Assembly: GCF_003369915.1 (NCBI RefSeq)
Contig: NC_046676.1
Span: forward strand, 18,582,001 to 18,646,000
Length of the DNA: 64,000 nucleotides
Direction: 5' to 3'
DNA from: Drosophila miranda
Lineage: Eukaryota; Arthropoda; Insecta; Diptera; Drosophilidae
The notes below the pieces were generated by a model. That model was not told the DNA's origin. It saw only the letters and a program-made list of their open reading frames with translations, and did not search any database. Shown one piece after another: positions 37,601 to 50,762 of the stretch (positions are counted from its first letter, which is position 1; the number at the start of each line of letters is the position of its first letter). The position numbers were made by a program, and so were the translations under genes.

Positions 37601-39944
37601 AGAATGAGGGCCGGCAGACCGAGACGGTTTCCTGGGGAAAAGAGATGTCGGATTGAAATGCGAGCTACGCCTTAATCCCGACCACACCTCACCCCATCAT
37701 GTATGATGCTTTTGAATGTGTGCTCCAGCTTCTTCTTCAGCCTGTAGGATTGCAGAATGTCGATGATTCCGATGTAGAGCAGGAGACGCTCGCCCTTTTC
37801 GCTGCGCGCCGGTATGCCACCAGGCCTGAAGATGAGTGGAGATGAATGATCTGATCAGATCAGAGATCGGTCAGGAGAGTAAAAAATAACTTACGGAACA
37901 TCCTCCTCGTCGTCGATGGGTTCGCTCTCCGCCTGAATGCTCTCCATGGCCGTGGAATGCGCCACCAGACGCTGCCGATTAACCGATCTGTATGCCACAC
38001 TGGGTTAGCTCTTGAGTTCGTGGGTTTATCAGCGTGGAAATGGGCGGAGTACTTACTTGTTCCGACTGATGCCCGTGGCAGCGTCACGATCCTTGCCATC
38101 CGCCTCCTGGCCGTCCAGCGGATCGTCCACATCCACGTCAGAGTCCTCGGCCAGCGGTGCCCTAAGGGGCTTCCTGGTTTCGCTCAGTTTCTCTTTCAGC
38201 GCCACATCCAGATTGTGCACGCCCAGGAGCAGCGAATAGTCCATGATCTTGAACGACTCCAGAACCGTGCAGTCCCGCTGAATGGTCTTGATCAACGCCG
38301 AATAGGTCTCGGCCTCTAGAAAAATCCCATTGGGGTGCTGCTCCATGAAGTCGAGGTCCTTGTAGGTGGGCGACTTCTTGGACCGCTCCGCCTTGTTCGC
38401 CTTGCGCTTGAACGTCGATCCCTTCAGGTCATACTTCAGGTGCATCCTCACCGACGAGGGCAGCAGATTGTTCATAACCACCAGGCGTATGTTTTTGGCA
38501 TTGCTCGTCTGAAGGCAGTATAGTCCGAAGAACTTTGGCAAAAGCGTGCGCGGATTTTGATTGAGATTCATATAGTAACTGAAATGGATCAGGACGAACG
38601 GATATGGTGAGTTAGCTATCTATTACGCCGCAATCAAAAAAATGTCAGTACCCACCCAGGCAGTAGTTTCTGTAGGAATTCACCCTCCTTGTGTTGCACC
38701 GTCTTGATGATGAACTCGTCGTCGTTCGTCAGGTAGAATATAGAGCCGGAAGCACCAGGATTCGACAGTTCTCGCAGCGGAGAAGTGCACATGGACATCT
38801 GGAAAAAGAGTCTCCGTCAGTGGGAAGCGCCGGCACAAGTGCTGCAGCATCGTTCTCACCATGAAGTCGTCTGGTTGGATGCCAAACAGATCGCGAAAGT
38901 AACGGAAAGCTATGGGGGCGTAGATCTTATATCGAAATTCACTGTAGTGGTGGGCAGGTGTAAGGCTGGAACCCTCTGGCGGAAATGTGATGCTCTCGAT
39001 CTCCCAGAAGTCCATCATTAGTAGATCCCGCTTGGGCTTCGATGCCAGGCTGCCGACCTGTTGGGAAAATTCAGATGATATGAACACCCTGTCGACCCTT
39101 TGGATTAGCTGAATAAACGCTGGATAATCTCACGGTGTGTTGGATGCCAAGTTGTATGGAGCCCATAATCTGCGATGTCTGTATCTTCTTGTACGTAATC
39201 TCGCCGCCCTCGCCAACACGTCTGTGCCCAATCTTTCGCTCCTTGTCCGCCTTGTTGTTGTTGTTGACCGTGCGCAAGGGTCGATTGCCCAACTGAAAGT
39301 AATTGAACCCATTATTGTACATGATTTACGAGTAAATACGAGTGTATGGGGTGCGTTGCAGATATACTTACCTCGGGCGATGAGTTACCCACATGGTCGT
39401 TGGAGGCTAGTTTGGAAAAGCAGTTTATTATTAGCCTTGTTTCATGTTTAATTCAGCCCGTGACGTATTTTAGGCCAATCACCGCTGGACAAGCCTCTCC
39501 CCTCCCCCACCTTCCCCTCGCCATAGCCCCGCCCTTGACCGTCCCATGCACGCAAGAAACTTTCCTTTGTTATCAACTTTCGCCTGCCTGTCCATAGGTT
39601 CGTACAAATATGAACCTATGAGGTCTGTCATTGTCCGTCCGCCAGTCAACCAGTAAACTAGTCCGCCTGTCCCTGGCTGTCAGTCTGCACGTCAAATGGC
39701 GGAGTGGAAGGTGGCGCTGCTGCTTCATTCCTACGCGCGAGACACATGCGCCAGGGGCGCACACTTCCATTTGCCATTCATTGATTTTTTTGTCGACTTT
39801 CTTTGGCCTTTTGTCTAGTGGAAATGAACTGATAGGGGTACTGATGGGATATTTACCATTGCTAGGATCCACTGGCTTTGCCTGCGATGTGGAGGAGCTG
39901 TCCATGTCGATGGTGTTGATGGTGTCGCCATCGCCAGAAGCCAT
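34675..39944 (-). CDS. PIP5K59B: Phosphatidylinositol-4-phosphate 5-kinase (type I), two alternative C-termini
   Basis: Common minus-strand exons: 39857-39944, 39372-39406, 39134-39292, 38860-39057, 38656-38798, 38057-38578, 37895-37987, 37693-37825, 37544-37631, 36718-36804. The last ends in phase 1 and can join in frame to either 36633-35516 (887 residues in all, stop at 35516) or to 35361-35124, 35053-34881 and 34787-34675 (689 residues). The enzyme makes PI(4,5)P2 at the plasma membrane. Kinase signs: [39 protein letters not shown] in two halves, [48 protein letters not shown]. The long end is Ser/Arg/Pro-rich with polyproline stretches; the short end has a His/Gln run and finishes [15 protein letters not shown]. 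The name is from the D. melanogaster 59B locus. Confidence 0.92.
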
Positions 39945-40840
39945 CGTGCCTGGCCGAAATTCTCTTCTCTCTAATTCCCCTAACCCTTAACCGTTAACCG
40001 TTAGTAGTACATTCTGCTTTGGCCTTGCTTCGGATTGAAACTGTATTTGGAGCTGCTTCTATGTTGGCCCTCGATACTACATATATTGCTATCCAATCCA
40101 CTGGCCAGAGGATAGCAGGAACCTTGGTTTTTGTCTGGCTATGCTATGGCGTCAGTTTTTTGCTAAGATGTTGATTCCGCTGCTTCTGCTCCTACTCAGG
40201 CTGCTGCCTCTGCTGTCATTTTCACTGCATACTCATGGGCAGCCTGGAATGCCCTTCCAGCCTGTATGTGCGCATGAACCACGAGCCCACTCCGCTCCAG
40301 GGCTGCACACCCACAACCCAGAGTTGCACTCGGAGGGAATTCAAATACCAAGTTTGAATTTCTAAATTAGTTTTCTTCCGCCTTTTCGAAGGAGTTCAGT
40401 TGATAAGAAGGCGTATGGTTTAATGCACTTTTAACGTTTTCTTTTCTTTTTGTTTTCTTTATTAGCGTTTCTGTACTCAATTAGACCTATACATCATATA
40501 TAACTATTATATATATATATATTTATTTATGTGGTAAATATGTATATGAATACAATAATTTGTTATGTTTGTGAGTGTGTTGCTGTGTGTGTTTCTCGGG
40601 TTTGGGTTTCGCATGGAGTGTGTTCTGTTTTTTTGTGGTATCTAGTTTTCGCTTCGTTTCGTTTCGATTCCCTTACAATTACATGCATTTACAAAATAAG
40701 CGCTTTTTTTAAAAATACCGCAAAAAATTACGTTTATCCGTTAAAATTCTATTAAAAATGAAAAGTCGTTAAACACGTCTATACGAAACATAAAAAAAAA
40801 AACAAATATAGCCTACACTACACCAAAGGACACTACCAAA
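39945..40840. other. Intergenic between PIP5K59B start and the Ig-domain gene 3' end
   Basis: No supported gene. The left part is upstream of the annotated PIP5K59B start and may hold non-coding first exons. The right part is AT-rich 3' UTR of the Ig-domain gene; TTTATT near 40455-40462 is a possible minus-strand AATAAA. Confidence 0.4.
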
Positions 40841-42280
40841 CTAACTGCTTAGAGCTAGGGATGCAATCGACATGACCACGGCGACCGATGTCCACTTGCG
40901 TTGTATAGTTGAGGCCTTATCTGCTGGGGTTATCAGTGGTTAGTGATCATCGTTCCACGTGGGGATCGCACCAGCTCCGTCTTACCTCTACTTACCATAG
41001 AAAATAGTCTCCCGGCGCTTGGTGTAGTTCGTGCCGATCAGGATAAACGCACAGGTTATCGGTGTGGGGGATTCGAGTTGATCTCTAGGAATGCGCGTAC
41101 GCACAGTCATGCTGTAGAGACCACTGGGGTCCTGGTCCAGCTCCGTTAGCACCAAATCCAGTATATGGGTGTCGAACCTGCACAAATAATACAGAGAATT
41201 TTATAAACCGTTGCATGACGCTTTCCAATAGATATATTCTTACATGACCGACAGTATCGGCTGTGGAAAGACGTGTTGAACCGCACACATTATGTCCACA
41301 TCCGACTGTGGGCCGCCCATTCGTGCCTCCAGCATGAAATCCGACTCAGGAACTGCCAGCAGGGAGATGGTGAAAAATCGTGAAAATTAATCAAGTGTCA
41401 GACAAAACAAAGAAATATCCCAAAGAGAAACATAAAAGAAAAATATCAACGACAACAGGCGGTTACCGTTCCGTTCTGGCTGCCGCAGTGACTGCCACCT
41501 GACACGCATGCAAATATGAAAGGGGAATCACACGTGGCAAAAGCTCACACCTATGCAAACACGGTGAGGGGAGGATGGGGCAAGGGCAGCAATCCAAGTC
41601 GCCTCTCTATACCCATACCCACTCCAACACCTCCTCCCAGCTATAGCACCCGTGACACCGTGACACCCACCGATTATTTGTAAGCGGGCACTCCGCTTGT
41701 CCGTGGTCTCAAAGGTCTGCACGGCACAGGTGTACTCCCCCGTCATGTTCCAGTCGGGATTCTTTATCGATATAACACCGGGACTGCCCTCCATGCTGAA
41801 TATTTTGGTGTCTATCTTCGACTTCATGAAGCCCTACAAGGATAAGTCGCAAGGAATTTTATGTTAATTAATTTTTGCCGCCCTCTGAGGATGAGGAGGT
41901 GGAGGGACAATGACTCACCATGGCGAACCCCTTCACAGAGGGTATCCATTGGTAGATGGAGTGATTGTTGAACAGCCACTTCAGCACAAATCCCTTCTCG
42001 CTCGGCTCTATTTCGTACTCGCAGTCGAGTACCAGAGGATCGGGTTCGTTATCACGTTCGAGTGTGTAGGTGTGCGGCACCCGCAGATTCGTGATGCGCA
42101 CCGAGTGGGTGACTACGTGTTTGTCGGAATCATCAAAACAGAACGGAGAACGGATTAGTGACCGGAATCAAGTGGTTTTTGCGATAATCCCCACACTCGC
42201 GAGTCTGCATCCGCGCACTCACCTGTGAGGAACGTCAGCCAGGCCAGCAGCGTTGCGCACAGGACCCTCCCGCCCGCCAT
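40841..42280 (-). CDS. Small secreted Ig-domain protein with a probable GPI anchor
   Basis: Minus-strand exons 42223-42280, 41919-42112, 41671-41833, 41244-41352, 40996-41177 and 40841-40920 join to 261 residues. A signal peptide (AGGRVLCATLLAWLTFL) is followed by an Ig domain with Cys in VLDCEYEI, Trp in LKWLFNN and Cys in GEYTCAVQT, the standard disulphide frame. A second Ig-like half has DIMCAVQHVFPQP, SGLYSMTVRT and PITCAFILIG. The C-terminus is a short hydrophobic stretch (SVAVVMSIASLAL) ending at the stop with no cytoplasmic residues, which fits a GPI signal better than a membrane helix. Beaten-path-like surface proteins have this plan. It may be the orthologue of CG3624 (babos), known next to fd59A in D. 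melanogaster, but I am not certain. Confidence 0.8.
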
Positions 42281-43829
42281 GTGCACTGCCTAATCTTCGA
42301 CCTGGTCCGGGTCCGGAGCCGGGTCCTCCTCGTTGTTGTCGTTGTGATGCTCTTGGACGCTCCGTTGCTGCTCTGCACTCAGGCTGCAATCGGCTAATTC
42401 TGGACGTTAATTCTTTTTGTTTTTGTTGTCGTTGTGGGATGCTCCTCGGTCCGGGTCCGGGTCCAAAGCCGCCTAGGCACGGGGACAGCCACAGCCACCA
42501 TTTGGGCTGGGAATCACACTTATTATCACCAACATCTCATCACAGAACAACAGTTCGACTGGAACCCGGGGGACTCTTGGTGGTTGTACAATTAGGAGGG
42601 TGAGGTGAGGAGGAGCTGTGCTCTGCTGTGCTGTGGCGTTGGCGGGGGTGGCGTGGCTGATACAAACTTTTCTCATACAAACGATGAGCTCAGCACTACG
42701 AGCGGCCCCAATGGTGGAGTTGGAGTGTGCACATCCCTGGCGGCTCGCCGTGTGCTCCTCTCTGTCGCCTGCTGATAGCGCTGCACTTCGTCCACCTTCG
42801 ATTATTGCACTTGCAGTTCCATTTTATGGCTGGCAATTCAAAACTTTCCACATATACAACACTTTTTGTTGGTGAAAAATCGACTTTTTGCTCTGTGTGC
42901 GAACGGAACGTGTGCGAGTGTGTGTAGAGTATAAGCAGCGGACGAGAGTGTGTGCGTGTGGGGGGGAATTGTGCCAAAACGGTGTGGAGTTCGTACGGAG
43001 TAGTACTCGTATTCACGGCGTATCCACCGCGACCTGCGTGGTGTACTATGTTCTGCTGGATACCAATAGTGTTGGTATCTTCTATTTAACTGTTGTCCTT
43101 TTTCCAGCGCAGCTTTTAATGTTTTAACACTGGAATACAACGGCCTACGGCCAAAGAAGAGCTTTTGGTGAGCAAGGTTTTCAATCGGCTCTCTTTGTGG
43201 CTGTCTTGCGCTGAGCTGAGCGGAGCGGCTGCTTCTGCGCATGCGCTTCATTTGACAGTTAACAGCTTTTACCTTTAGACCACTGTCGTTTCTCGACTGC
43301 AGCCCTGGCTGCAGCGCGCGCTCGAATTCGATTATAAATGGAGAACTGCCTTTCGTTAGTATGTAGTGGTTTATTAAATTTTCAATAACATCAGCAAAGG
43401 TCTTAGAGTCTAATTAATATTTAATAGTATTTCTCTTTTTGTTACACGCACACATAAAGTACTACACACGTACTATGTATAGATACGTACTATGTATGTA
43501 TGTACCTCTAGAATTCACTTTAAAAGTATGCTATAGATGTGCAATGGATCAGATTTACACAGTTATATATATTCCGATATACATGTAAGTGGACTCGCAA
43601 CTATAGCGTTTGATTTGGTCGCATTAAAATCTTGTGCTCTGGCATTCTACTACTCCTACAGATACTGATCACTACTGGCTGTCGGACCTGGCTAGGTGCT
43701 AGGGCTAGGGACTAGAGTGTGTTAAAACGTGCTTAGATCGAAACAGAAATCACCGTGGAATGAAATATACATAAGCCAAGCGGAAGGGGTGGTGTGGTCC
43801 TAAGATCCAAAGGAATCGAGAGTCAGGAC
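42281..43829. other. Intergenic: Ig-gene upstream region and fd59A 3' UTR
   Basis: About 1.5 kb. The left half is GC-rich with CCGGGTCCGG-type repeats at about 42300-42460 and is likely the leader and promoter of the Ig-domain gene. The right half is AT-rich; TTTATT at 43370-43375 is an AATAAA on the minus strand about 455 bases past the fd59A stop. No convincing frame on either strand. Confidence 0.45.
43370..43375 (-). terminator. Candidate polyadenylation signal of fd59A
   Basis: TTTATT on the plus strand reads AATAAA on the minus strand, about 455 bases beyond the fd59A stop codon. Confidence 0.35.
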
Positions 43830-45312
43830 CTAGTCACTCGCCTCGTCGTGACTGACCGCGCGACGGTGCTGGTGGCCGATGAGCGTCTCGATGCGGAAGT
43901 CCTTGGCATGGCTCTGCTTGATGGACCGCAGGTTCGCTGGCTCTCCGTCGTAGCGGCTCCTCGGACTGGACGTGAGAGCCTGCACTATAGGGCTTCTGGA
44001 GGCCTCGGCATGCTCGAAAAGCAGCACATCCGCTGGCACGTCCAGACGGTTCGTGCACGCACTGTCAACGGAGTCCGATATGTGCGAGTCCTCCTGATCG
44101 TTCTCGTTGGCGCTCTCCACATCGATCTTGTCCTCGCATGAATCGTCGTCCGCCTCTGCCTCCGCCTCGGTCTCTGCATCAGCCTCCGCATCGTCGTTGT
44201 ACACATTGAGATCCATGTAGCCACCACCGGCCGGAGCACTGATCCGCTCACCGTACTCGCCATGACCGGGAATTCCAGCGGCGGCGCTGGCCATAGTCGC
44301 CACATCAAAGGGGTAGGGACTTTTGTACTTGCTGGCTCTACTCCCAGCTCCGCCACTGCTGTGGGGCAGAGCATCCACGGCGCCGGCATCCGCTGCTTCC
44401 ACAGCACGTGCGCGATTTATGAAGGAGAGGCGATCGAACTTGTCGCCGCCACTCTGGCTGTTCTGGTAAAGGGATGCCTCGGCGTTGGCGAAAAAGTTGA
44501 ACTTCTTGTCGGCCCGCAGCGCCGTGTCGAAAACATCCGCGGGCGAGTGCATCACGTCAAAGTCTCGGCTGCTCCCGTTGAAGTTTGGCACATTGAAGTG
44601 CACGGGGACCAGGGGCACAGGCTTGCGTATCCAGAAGGGGGACAGGGTGCCGAACACCGCTGGAAAGGAGAATCGCTGCATTGTGGGGGCCCGCTTGTAC
44701 CGCTTCCGCCGTCGCAGGAAGCTTCCATTGTCGAACATGTCCTCGGCCAGCGGGTCCAGGGTCCAGAAATTGCCCTTGCCCGGGTTGCCCGGCTCGCGCG
44801 GTACCTTGATGAAGCAGTCGTTCAGACTGAGGTTGTGCCGAATGGAGTTCTGCCAAGCGGGGAACTTGTCCTTGTAGTAGGGAAAGCTGCAAGTAAATGG
44901 AAAATGACGCTTACGATTTTCCCGCTCGATCGACTGTTGCCGTCGGCACATGCCCCAGTTGCCTCGGTCGGACAGGAGGGACTACGACTACTTACCGCGA
45001 CATGATAAAGTCACAGATCCCGCTGAGAGTCAGCTTCTTGTGCGGCGACTGGAGAATGGCCATGGTGATCAGGGCTATGTAGGAGTACGGTGGCTTCACC
45101 AATGGACCGCCTGTGTTGCCGCAGCCATCTCCGCCACTACCACCAATGCCCGACGGCTCCTCGCTATCGTCACATGCTATGGACATGGCATCCACAGCGG
45201 CGGCGGATCGCGAGGAAGCACTGCCGCCGCCACTCCGCTGACTCTTGTGCAACGGCGGCGACAGAGAGACGCTGTCGTGCAGAGTGTGCATGGGATCCGT
45301 GCTGGTGTGCAT
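43830..45312 (-). CDS. fd59A: Forkhead transcription factor FoxD, fd59A
   Basis: Two minus-strand exons (44996-45312, 43830-44886) give 457 residues. The forkhead domain spans about residues 70-172: [29 protein letters not shown], the recognition-helix motif [16 protein letters not shown], then [10 protein letters not shown] and a basic stretch LRRRKRYKR. The intron falls inside the domain after Ser-Arg. Downstream is a conserved FoxD hydrophobic segment ([10 protein letters not shown]), and then a long acidic Asp/Glu/Ala region. It is a nuclear regulator active in neurons; in flies it is linked to octopaminergic cells. Large flanking non-coding DNA upstream suits a developmentally controlled gene. 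Confidence 0.95.
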
Positions 45313-47589
45313 GATAATCGTATGTCTAGATTCTAGATGGATTCTATTCTTGGTTCTTATGTGGTAGAGGACGCAACACTTTCGCTTTGATGTTTACTCA
45401 GGAACTGTGCTCGATTTTGCTTATTCACTAGATTCACTTTGCGTTTGAGTTTGAGTTTGAATTGGAGTTTGAATTGAGTTTGAATTCGATTTCCAATAGG
45501 CCATATCACTACACTAGCAACTCGCACACTGTTTCGTTTCGTATCCGTTTCCGTTTCCGTCGGGGCTTACTGATAACTGTACATGACGCTTGGGGAAACA
45601 AAGATTCGAAGGCTCGAAGCTCGAGGGAGATGGATACACGGGTCCGGTCGTCGTGTCTGTCTGAGGCGGAATCCGGTTGCCAAATGTTAACTGAATCGCA
45701 ACGAAAACGAAAATCCTCTCGCCCAAAATGTTTTTCTACATAACTCAAACATTTATTTTATGGAAAACCGCTGCCGCTGCCGCTAACGCTTCCATGGGCT
45801 TTTGTGTCGCCGCTGCTGTGTTTTCGTATCTCGAATAACTGTGATTCTACGACAACGCGACGTCGCGTCGGCAGCATCCCTGCTGCAGACAGCCTCTCCG
45901 TCTCGCTCTGGCGGGGGATGAGATGAGCCGTAAACCAATCTATGGCCCAGCAGGCTATCCCTCTCTGGCGTATCGCTGCTGGGCTCTCAGTCTCCGTCTC
46001 CCTCTCTCTCTTTCTCTCGCTCCCACTATCGTTATGCTGTCTCTCTCACGTAATTTCATAAAATGGTGGAGAGTCCTCGTCCTGGTTTTGCTGCTTTTCC
46101 TTCTGTAAATGTGAAATTCGCGACGGCAAATTGGCAGGCGGCAGAGAGAGAGACCGACTGCGACTCCGACTGCAGAAGCCAAAACTCATGAGGAAGGAGC
46201 GGTTGGGGGGTGGAGGCTGTAGTAGGGATGAGGTACAGGAGCAAGGGCTAGGGTTAGAGTCTGAGGGGAGGATAAACATTTTGCGCAAATTTTAGATACC
46301 TTTTGCAGCTTTGACGTCGTGGCTCTTAATAATGTTTCATTATGTCAGCCACATGGAGGTACCGCCCAGCCGTCCAACTGCCTTGCCTTCCCTCTCAGGC
46401 ATCCATTTACCACCAACCGCCTACCCCTCCCTGCCCACATTCAAATGTTAGCATTTTTATGTGCGAATGTTTTTCTAACCGTATGTCGACGTTTCTCTCG
46501 ATTTCTCTCATTCTGCGGGGGCTCTCGCTCTCAGGTCTCCTCAGCCCGCATCCCCGCCCCCGCCTTCGGGAATGCGCCATTTTCGCCAACATTCTCCAAC
46601 ACAATAAGGGGAGCGTTGGCGCAGGAGGACGGAACGGGACGAGTGGCTGCGGGAGGATATTCTGTGTACATGTGTTTGCTGCATTTGTATCTATGTGAGT
46701 TTTGTATTATTTCTCCTTTTCATTTTCGCTGTTTATACCCAGGTAATCGCAGATCCCAGTGGGGATATGCAATTTTTAATGTATTCAAGCAGGTATAAAA
46801 TGTGCATATATTCTCGATCAGCTAGACATCATTTTAATTGACATATTATAATCCCTTTTTATATTGTTTAAATCATTTAAACTGAATGAAGCCAATCAGG
46901 TAGTTTCTTTCATGTTCGCTGTTTCTGACAGTTTTGGGAAAAAAGTGAATTATCTAGGTTTGGATTATCTAACTATCAACACTGAGAGATAAAGTATGTA
47001 ATTAAACATGTGGGTTCTAGATACAAACATATTGAAATTAAATATCAAATATTAAAGTATTAAAAAGACTTTTGATCCAAATAAAAAACACTGTAAAATA
47101 AATAATAAATAATCTATTTTATATTCAATTTGTTGGAAATATATTTCATTTAAATATGAAATATATTTATTTTAAGTATAAAATATTTTTAGATAAAACA
47201 GCTGCAAATAAATGGCATAAATATTGCAATATTATTCTTGGTGAAGAAATTAAAATTGCAGGTTCTTTTATTCATACATTCATTTATTAAGATCATTTTT
47301 AGAGGCAGAATAACGTTCCGACGTTCCAAAGACGTTCCAAAAGTTTTGCGAAGAATGTGTCTAATTAATGGGTATTCTTTAGTCGGTATATCGACTACAG
47401 GCTAGGCCTTTCACTCGTTTTGTTCCCCAGTTGTTAGACATTATTGTTCTTGTTTTTGTTGCAGAGTGTTCACTGTTCAGTGTTCAGTGTTCAGTGTTCA
47501 GTGCCTTCTCCCTTTTCAAATTAAACATTCAGTAGTCACTTTTATTTGTTGTACTTTGTTCAAATTAGTTTTCCAGTTTTGCGGAAGTT
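45313..47589. other. Upstream region of fd59A, no gene seen
   Basis: The first part has a GAGTTTGAATT-type short tandem repeat (about 45440-45490) and TCTC-rich stretches. From about 46800 to 47330 it is very AT-rich. At about 46735-46830 a TATACCC start and an ATATTCTCGATCAGC word resemble a worn fragment of the DINE-1 family, but too little remains to be sure. It is probably promoter and enhancer sequence of fd59A. Confidence 0.4.
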
Positions 47590-47641
47590 ACACACACACA
47601 CACACACACACGCACACAGACACACGTACACTCACACACAC
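47590..47641. repeat. (CA)n microsatellite
   Basis: About 50 bases of mostly perfect CA dinucleotides with a few substitutions. Just upstream (about 47468-47502) is a short GTTCAGT tandem repeat of four units. Confidence 0.9.
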
Positions 47642-50600
47642 TTGGGACAAAACACCAACGCACAAACACAAAGCAGAGAGACACAGAATAATGGCCGCCA
47701 TGGCATCTTCTCATTGAGGACAATATTGATATCGTTTTTTTCACTTGGCATCCATTTTCATTATTTCAATTCTGTTCAGCTATGTCTCCCCACCTACCCC
47801 TCTGCTGCCACCCCTATCCCCATCTCTATGAAACCCCTCCTTATTGCCCCCCCCTCTCTTACATTCTGTTACACTAACGAATCAATGAGTTTTTGGCCAG
47901 CTCGAGAGAGGGGCGTGGCATTGCGTTTTGTTATGTATCTTTATACGTTTGGATTTGTATTGGTATTAGATACATAGATAGAGAGCTAGGTGTGGTGGGG
48001 AGGGGGCGGAAGTCTAGGCAGGGGGGATTAGGGATTGTGGCCGTTTCCCAATTTTGTTGCGGAAAATTTATTGCGGCATTCCCTTTGTCTTGTTTATGTC
48101 CAAGCAAATGGTCTTATATGTGGCTTTCGGGGAGACTTTTTTTACCAAATCAAAAATCAGAATCGGGTATATTCACAAATTTCCTACAATAGAGGGAGCT
48201 TACTTTCCAGGAATTGTGTGCTGCTCGCCGTTTCGGAATAAATTCCACAAGTACTTTATGTAGTCGACCCAAAATAACAGAGATGACCACCGTCTAAAGG
48301 AATAAGTACGGGCACTTAATTTAAATCGATCTTGCAGCTTTTTATTGTTTCAATTATTCCTCGTGTAGCTTGAATTACAAAAAGTGTGCAGGTTTCGATC
48401 TACATCTCCACTCCACTGGTTATGTCGATGGTGTGGTAAATGCATACTATTTAGCTGATAATTACTTATATAACTACTATTTGCTATAATACCATCTAAT
48501 CCTAATGACAGCCAACTAGCATTTATCAAGAATATTTCCTCTGTCAATCCACTTTCCATCGCTTAGCCGCATCCTTTATATCAGTTTCCATGGCAATTAG
48601 AGTTTTGCAAACTGTAACCCAACTCCTCAGCGTAACCATATCCATATCCATGTCCATCGACAGCCATATCCCCTGTCTGTCTACGGTTAATCATCGCTTA
48701 GGCACAGCATGAGTCCTGAGGTGGAGGACGGAAGATGGAGGACTTTTTGGCGGCCAGTTGAGCGTGAGGATGCGGTGCACTCAAGCTTTCGCCGGCGAAC
48801 AATTAACTTATGGGCAAACAATAACGCCCAGGAATGCACGCTGGCAATAACCGAAGCCGCACAGGGAAGAGCCACAGCCACAGCCACATCCTGCTCAGGC
48901 TGAGCAGCGGCGACAGCGGCATGATCCAGCAATAATCCTTCTTTTGTCAGCAAATTTATTGCACGCAAACAAACGACCAAAGGACATGCCAGGAGGATAA
49001 AAGGGAGTGAAAATTTGCGAGGGGCTGGCTGCACCGGCTGAGAAGGATACTCGGGCTCGGATGGGGGGGACTGGGATTGTGGATTGGGCTTGGATGAGCG
49101 CAGACTTTGACAATACAAATTTTTATTGCGAAATCTGCAAAAGGCAAATAAAAGATTTGACACTTGAATTGCTTTGACTACAAGGACCAGTACCAGGACC
49201 CAGGCAAGATAAGGACAGTGACTCCTCCTTTCTGCGGACAAGGGAGTCTTGGGTGCCCTGCTACTAATTTGAGCTCGAGATGCCGCATCCTGTCGCATCG
49301 ATGGGTGTCTGGCACCTGGAGAATCGCAAAGGCAAACACACTCGACGCGGCCTCCGACGCGGTACTCGTGAGGGGCGGCTCCTGGCTTAATAGCTTCGCT
49401 TCTTATGTCATTATTAAATCTTTGAAGTATCTGCAGGATGGTTGGAAAACAAGCAGTGGGCTTTGGGGAGTGCGAGGGGGATGGAGAGGGGGAGGGGCAG
49501 AGACACATACAGGCACTTGAATACTTGAGTGACGCTCAATTTGATGGACAAGGACATCAGGAATCAGTCAGCTCCCACCCACACGGCACAGGAACAATGG
49601 GAAAAATCACAGCAGGCAGCGAACAAATTGCGCAACTGCACCGCAAATTTCATCCTGCATCAGGACCCAGGACACAGGATCCAACCTGCCAACAAGTGGA
49701 AAGCACAACAATGGGTTCTACATCTCCGCGTGTTCCCCTGTCCTCCTGTCCAAGCGGGTATATTTCACGCTCGATTTATCCTCATTGAGGGGTGGGTGCG
49801 AGTAAGGATACAGGGGTTGTGGCAGTAGCAGCAAGTGCCACACACATACACACACACACACAGAAAACTCTGATGTTTCGTGCCTCATTTCATGCAGTTT
49901 TGTTCATTTGATGTGGCTGCGGATGCGGATGATGATGATGATGAGGATGAGGAGGATGATGCCTGGTGCCTTTGCCTCCGCCTTTGCCTAAGCCTCTTGT
50001 TCGGCAGCAGCGGCAATAAAAATCGAGAGCCCTGCCTAAGCCTCCTTAACGCCTCCTTCCCTTTTCTGGCAGGATGTCAATTTCTCAATTCATAAATAAC
50101 CAAAAAAAAACCGTCAACTTTGAAAGGCCACGTATTTAATACCCTTTAGATGGCAAATGAGTAGATATGTGATTGTGATTACGATACAGTTTAACTAAGA
50201 AACACTTGGAACTAAAGGTATTTGAGTTTGGGCTGGCTTATCTTTAGGAACAAAAAAGGCTTCGATTCCTTCGAAACCAATATTATCTAGTTTGGGTTAT
50301 TTTTGGTTCTTCTCTGATTTGCTTTGATCCCACAAAGAGCTGTGTGTGCTTCGATCGAATTAATCGGCTTTACTTGTTAGTCAATGCCTTGACCAGCTTA
50401 GAAGCTGGCGAGGCGCAGTCGGTCCCAGTCTCAGAGAAAATATGTCTCGTCATGCCAAAAACCTTCAATTGGTTATTGTATTATGGGACTTTCCGTTTGG
50501 TCCCATTATTGTATTGTCTTTGATATTACCTGCAGAGAAATAAAAATAGTCTGTGCCAAGTCTGGCCAAAAATCATAGTACCCTTTTGCCAGGGTACAAT

Positions 50601-50733
50601 GAAAACCCAAAGCCCTTTCAATGTGTCAGCACAAGTGTGGAAATTACAGCAGGCGTGGATGGGCTGGAAAAGTGTGGGGAGAGTGGGAAAGTGGGCATCG
50701 ATGGCAGAGCAGAGTGTGTTATTGTTGTTTATT

Positions 50734-50762
50734 TGCTGCTGCTGCTGCTGCTGCTGCTGCTG
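50734..50762. repeat. (CTG)n trinucleotide repeat
   Basis: Nine perfect TGC/CTG units in non-coding DNA. Confidence 0.9.

Noticed and set aside
46735-46830. Second DINE-1-like fragment
   Set aside because: Only two short words match the family; too degraded to call.
48687-49508. 273-codon minus-strand open frame
   Set aside because: Composition is uneven (Pro/Ser runs, then Cys and Leu patches), there is no domain, no splice support and it overlaps purine/pyrimidine-rich repeats; reads as a chance frame.
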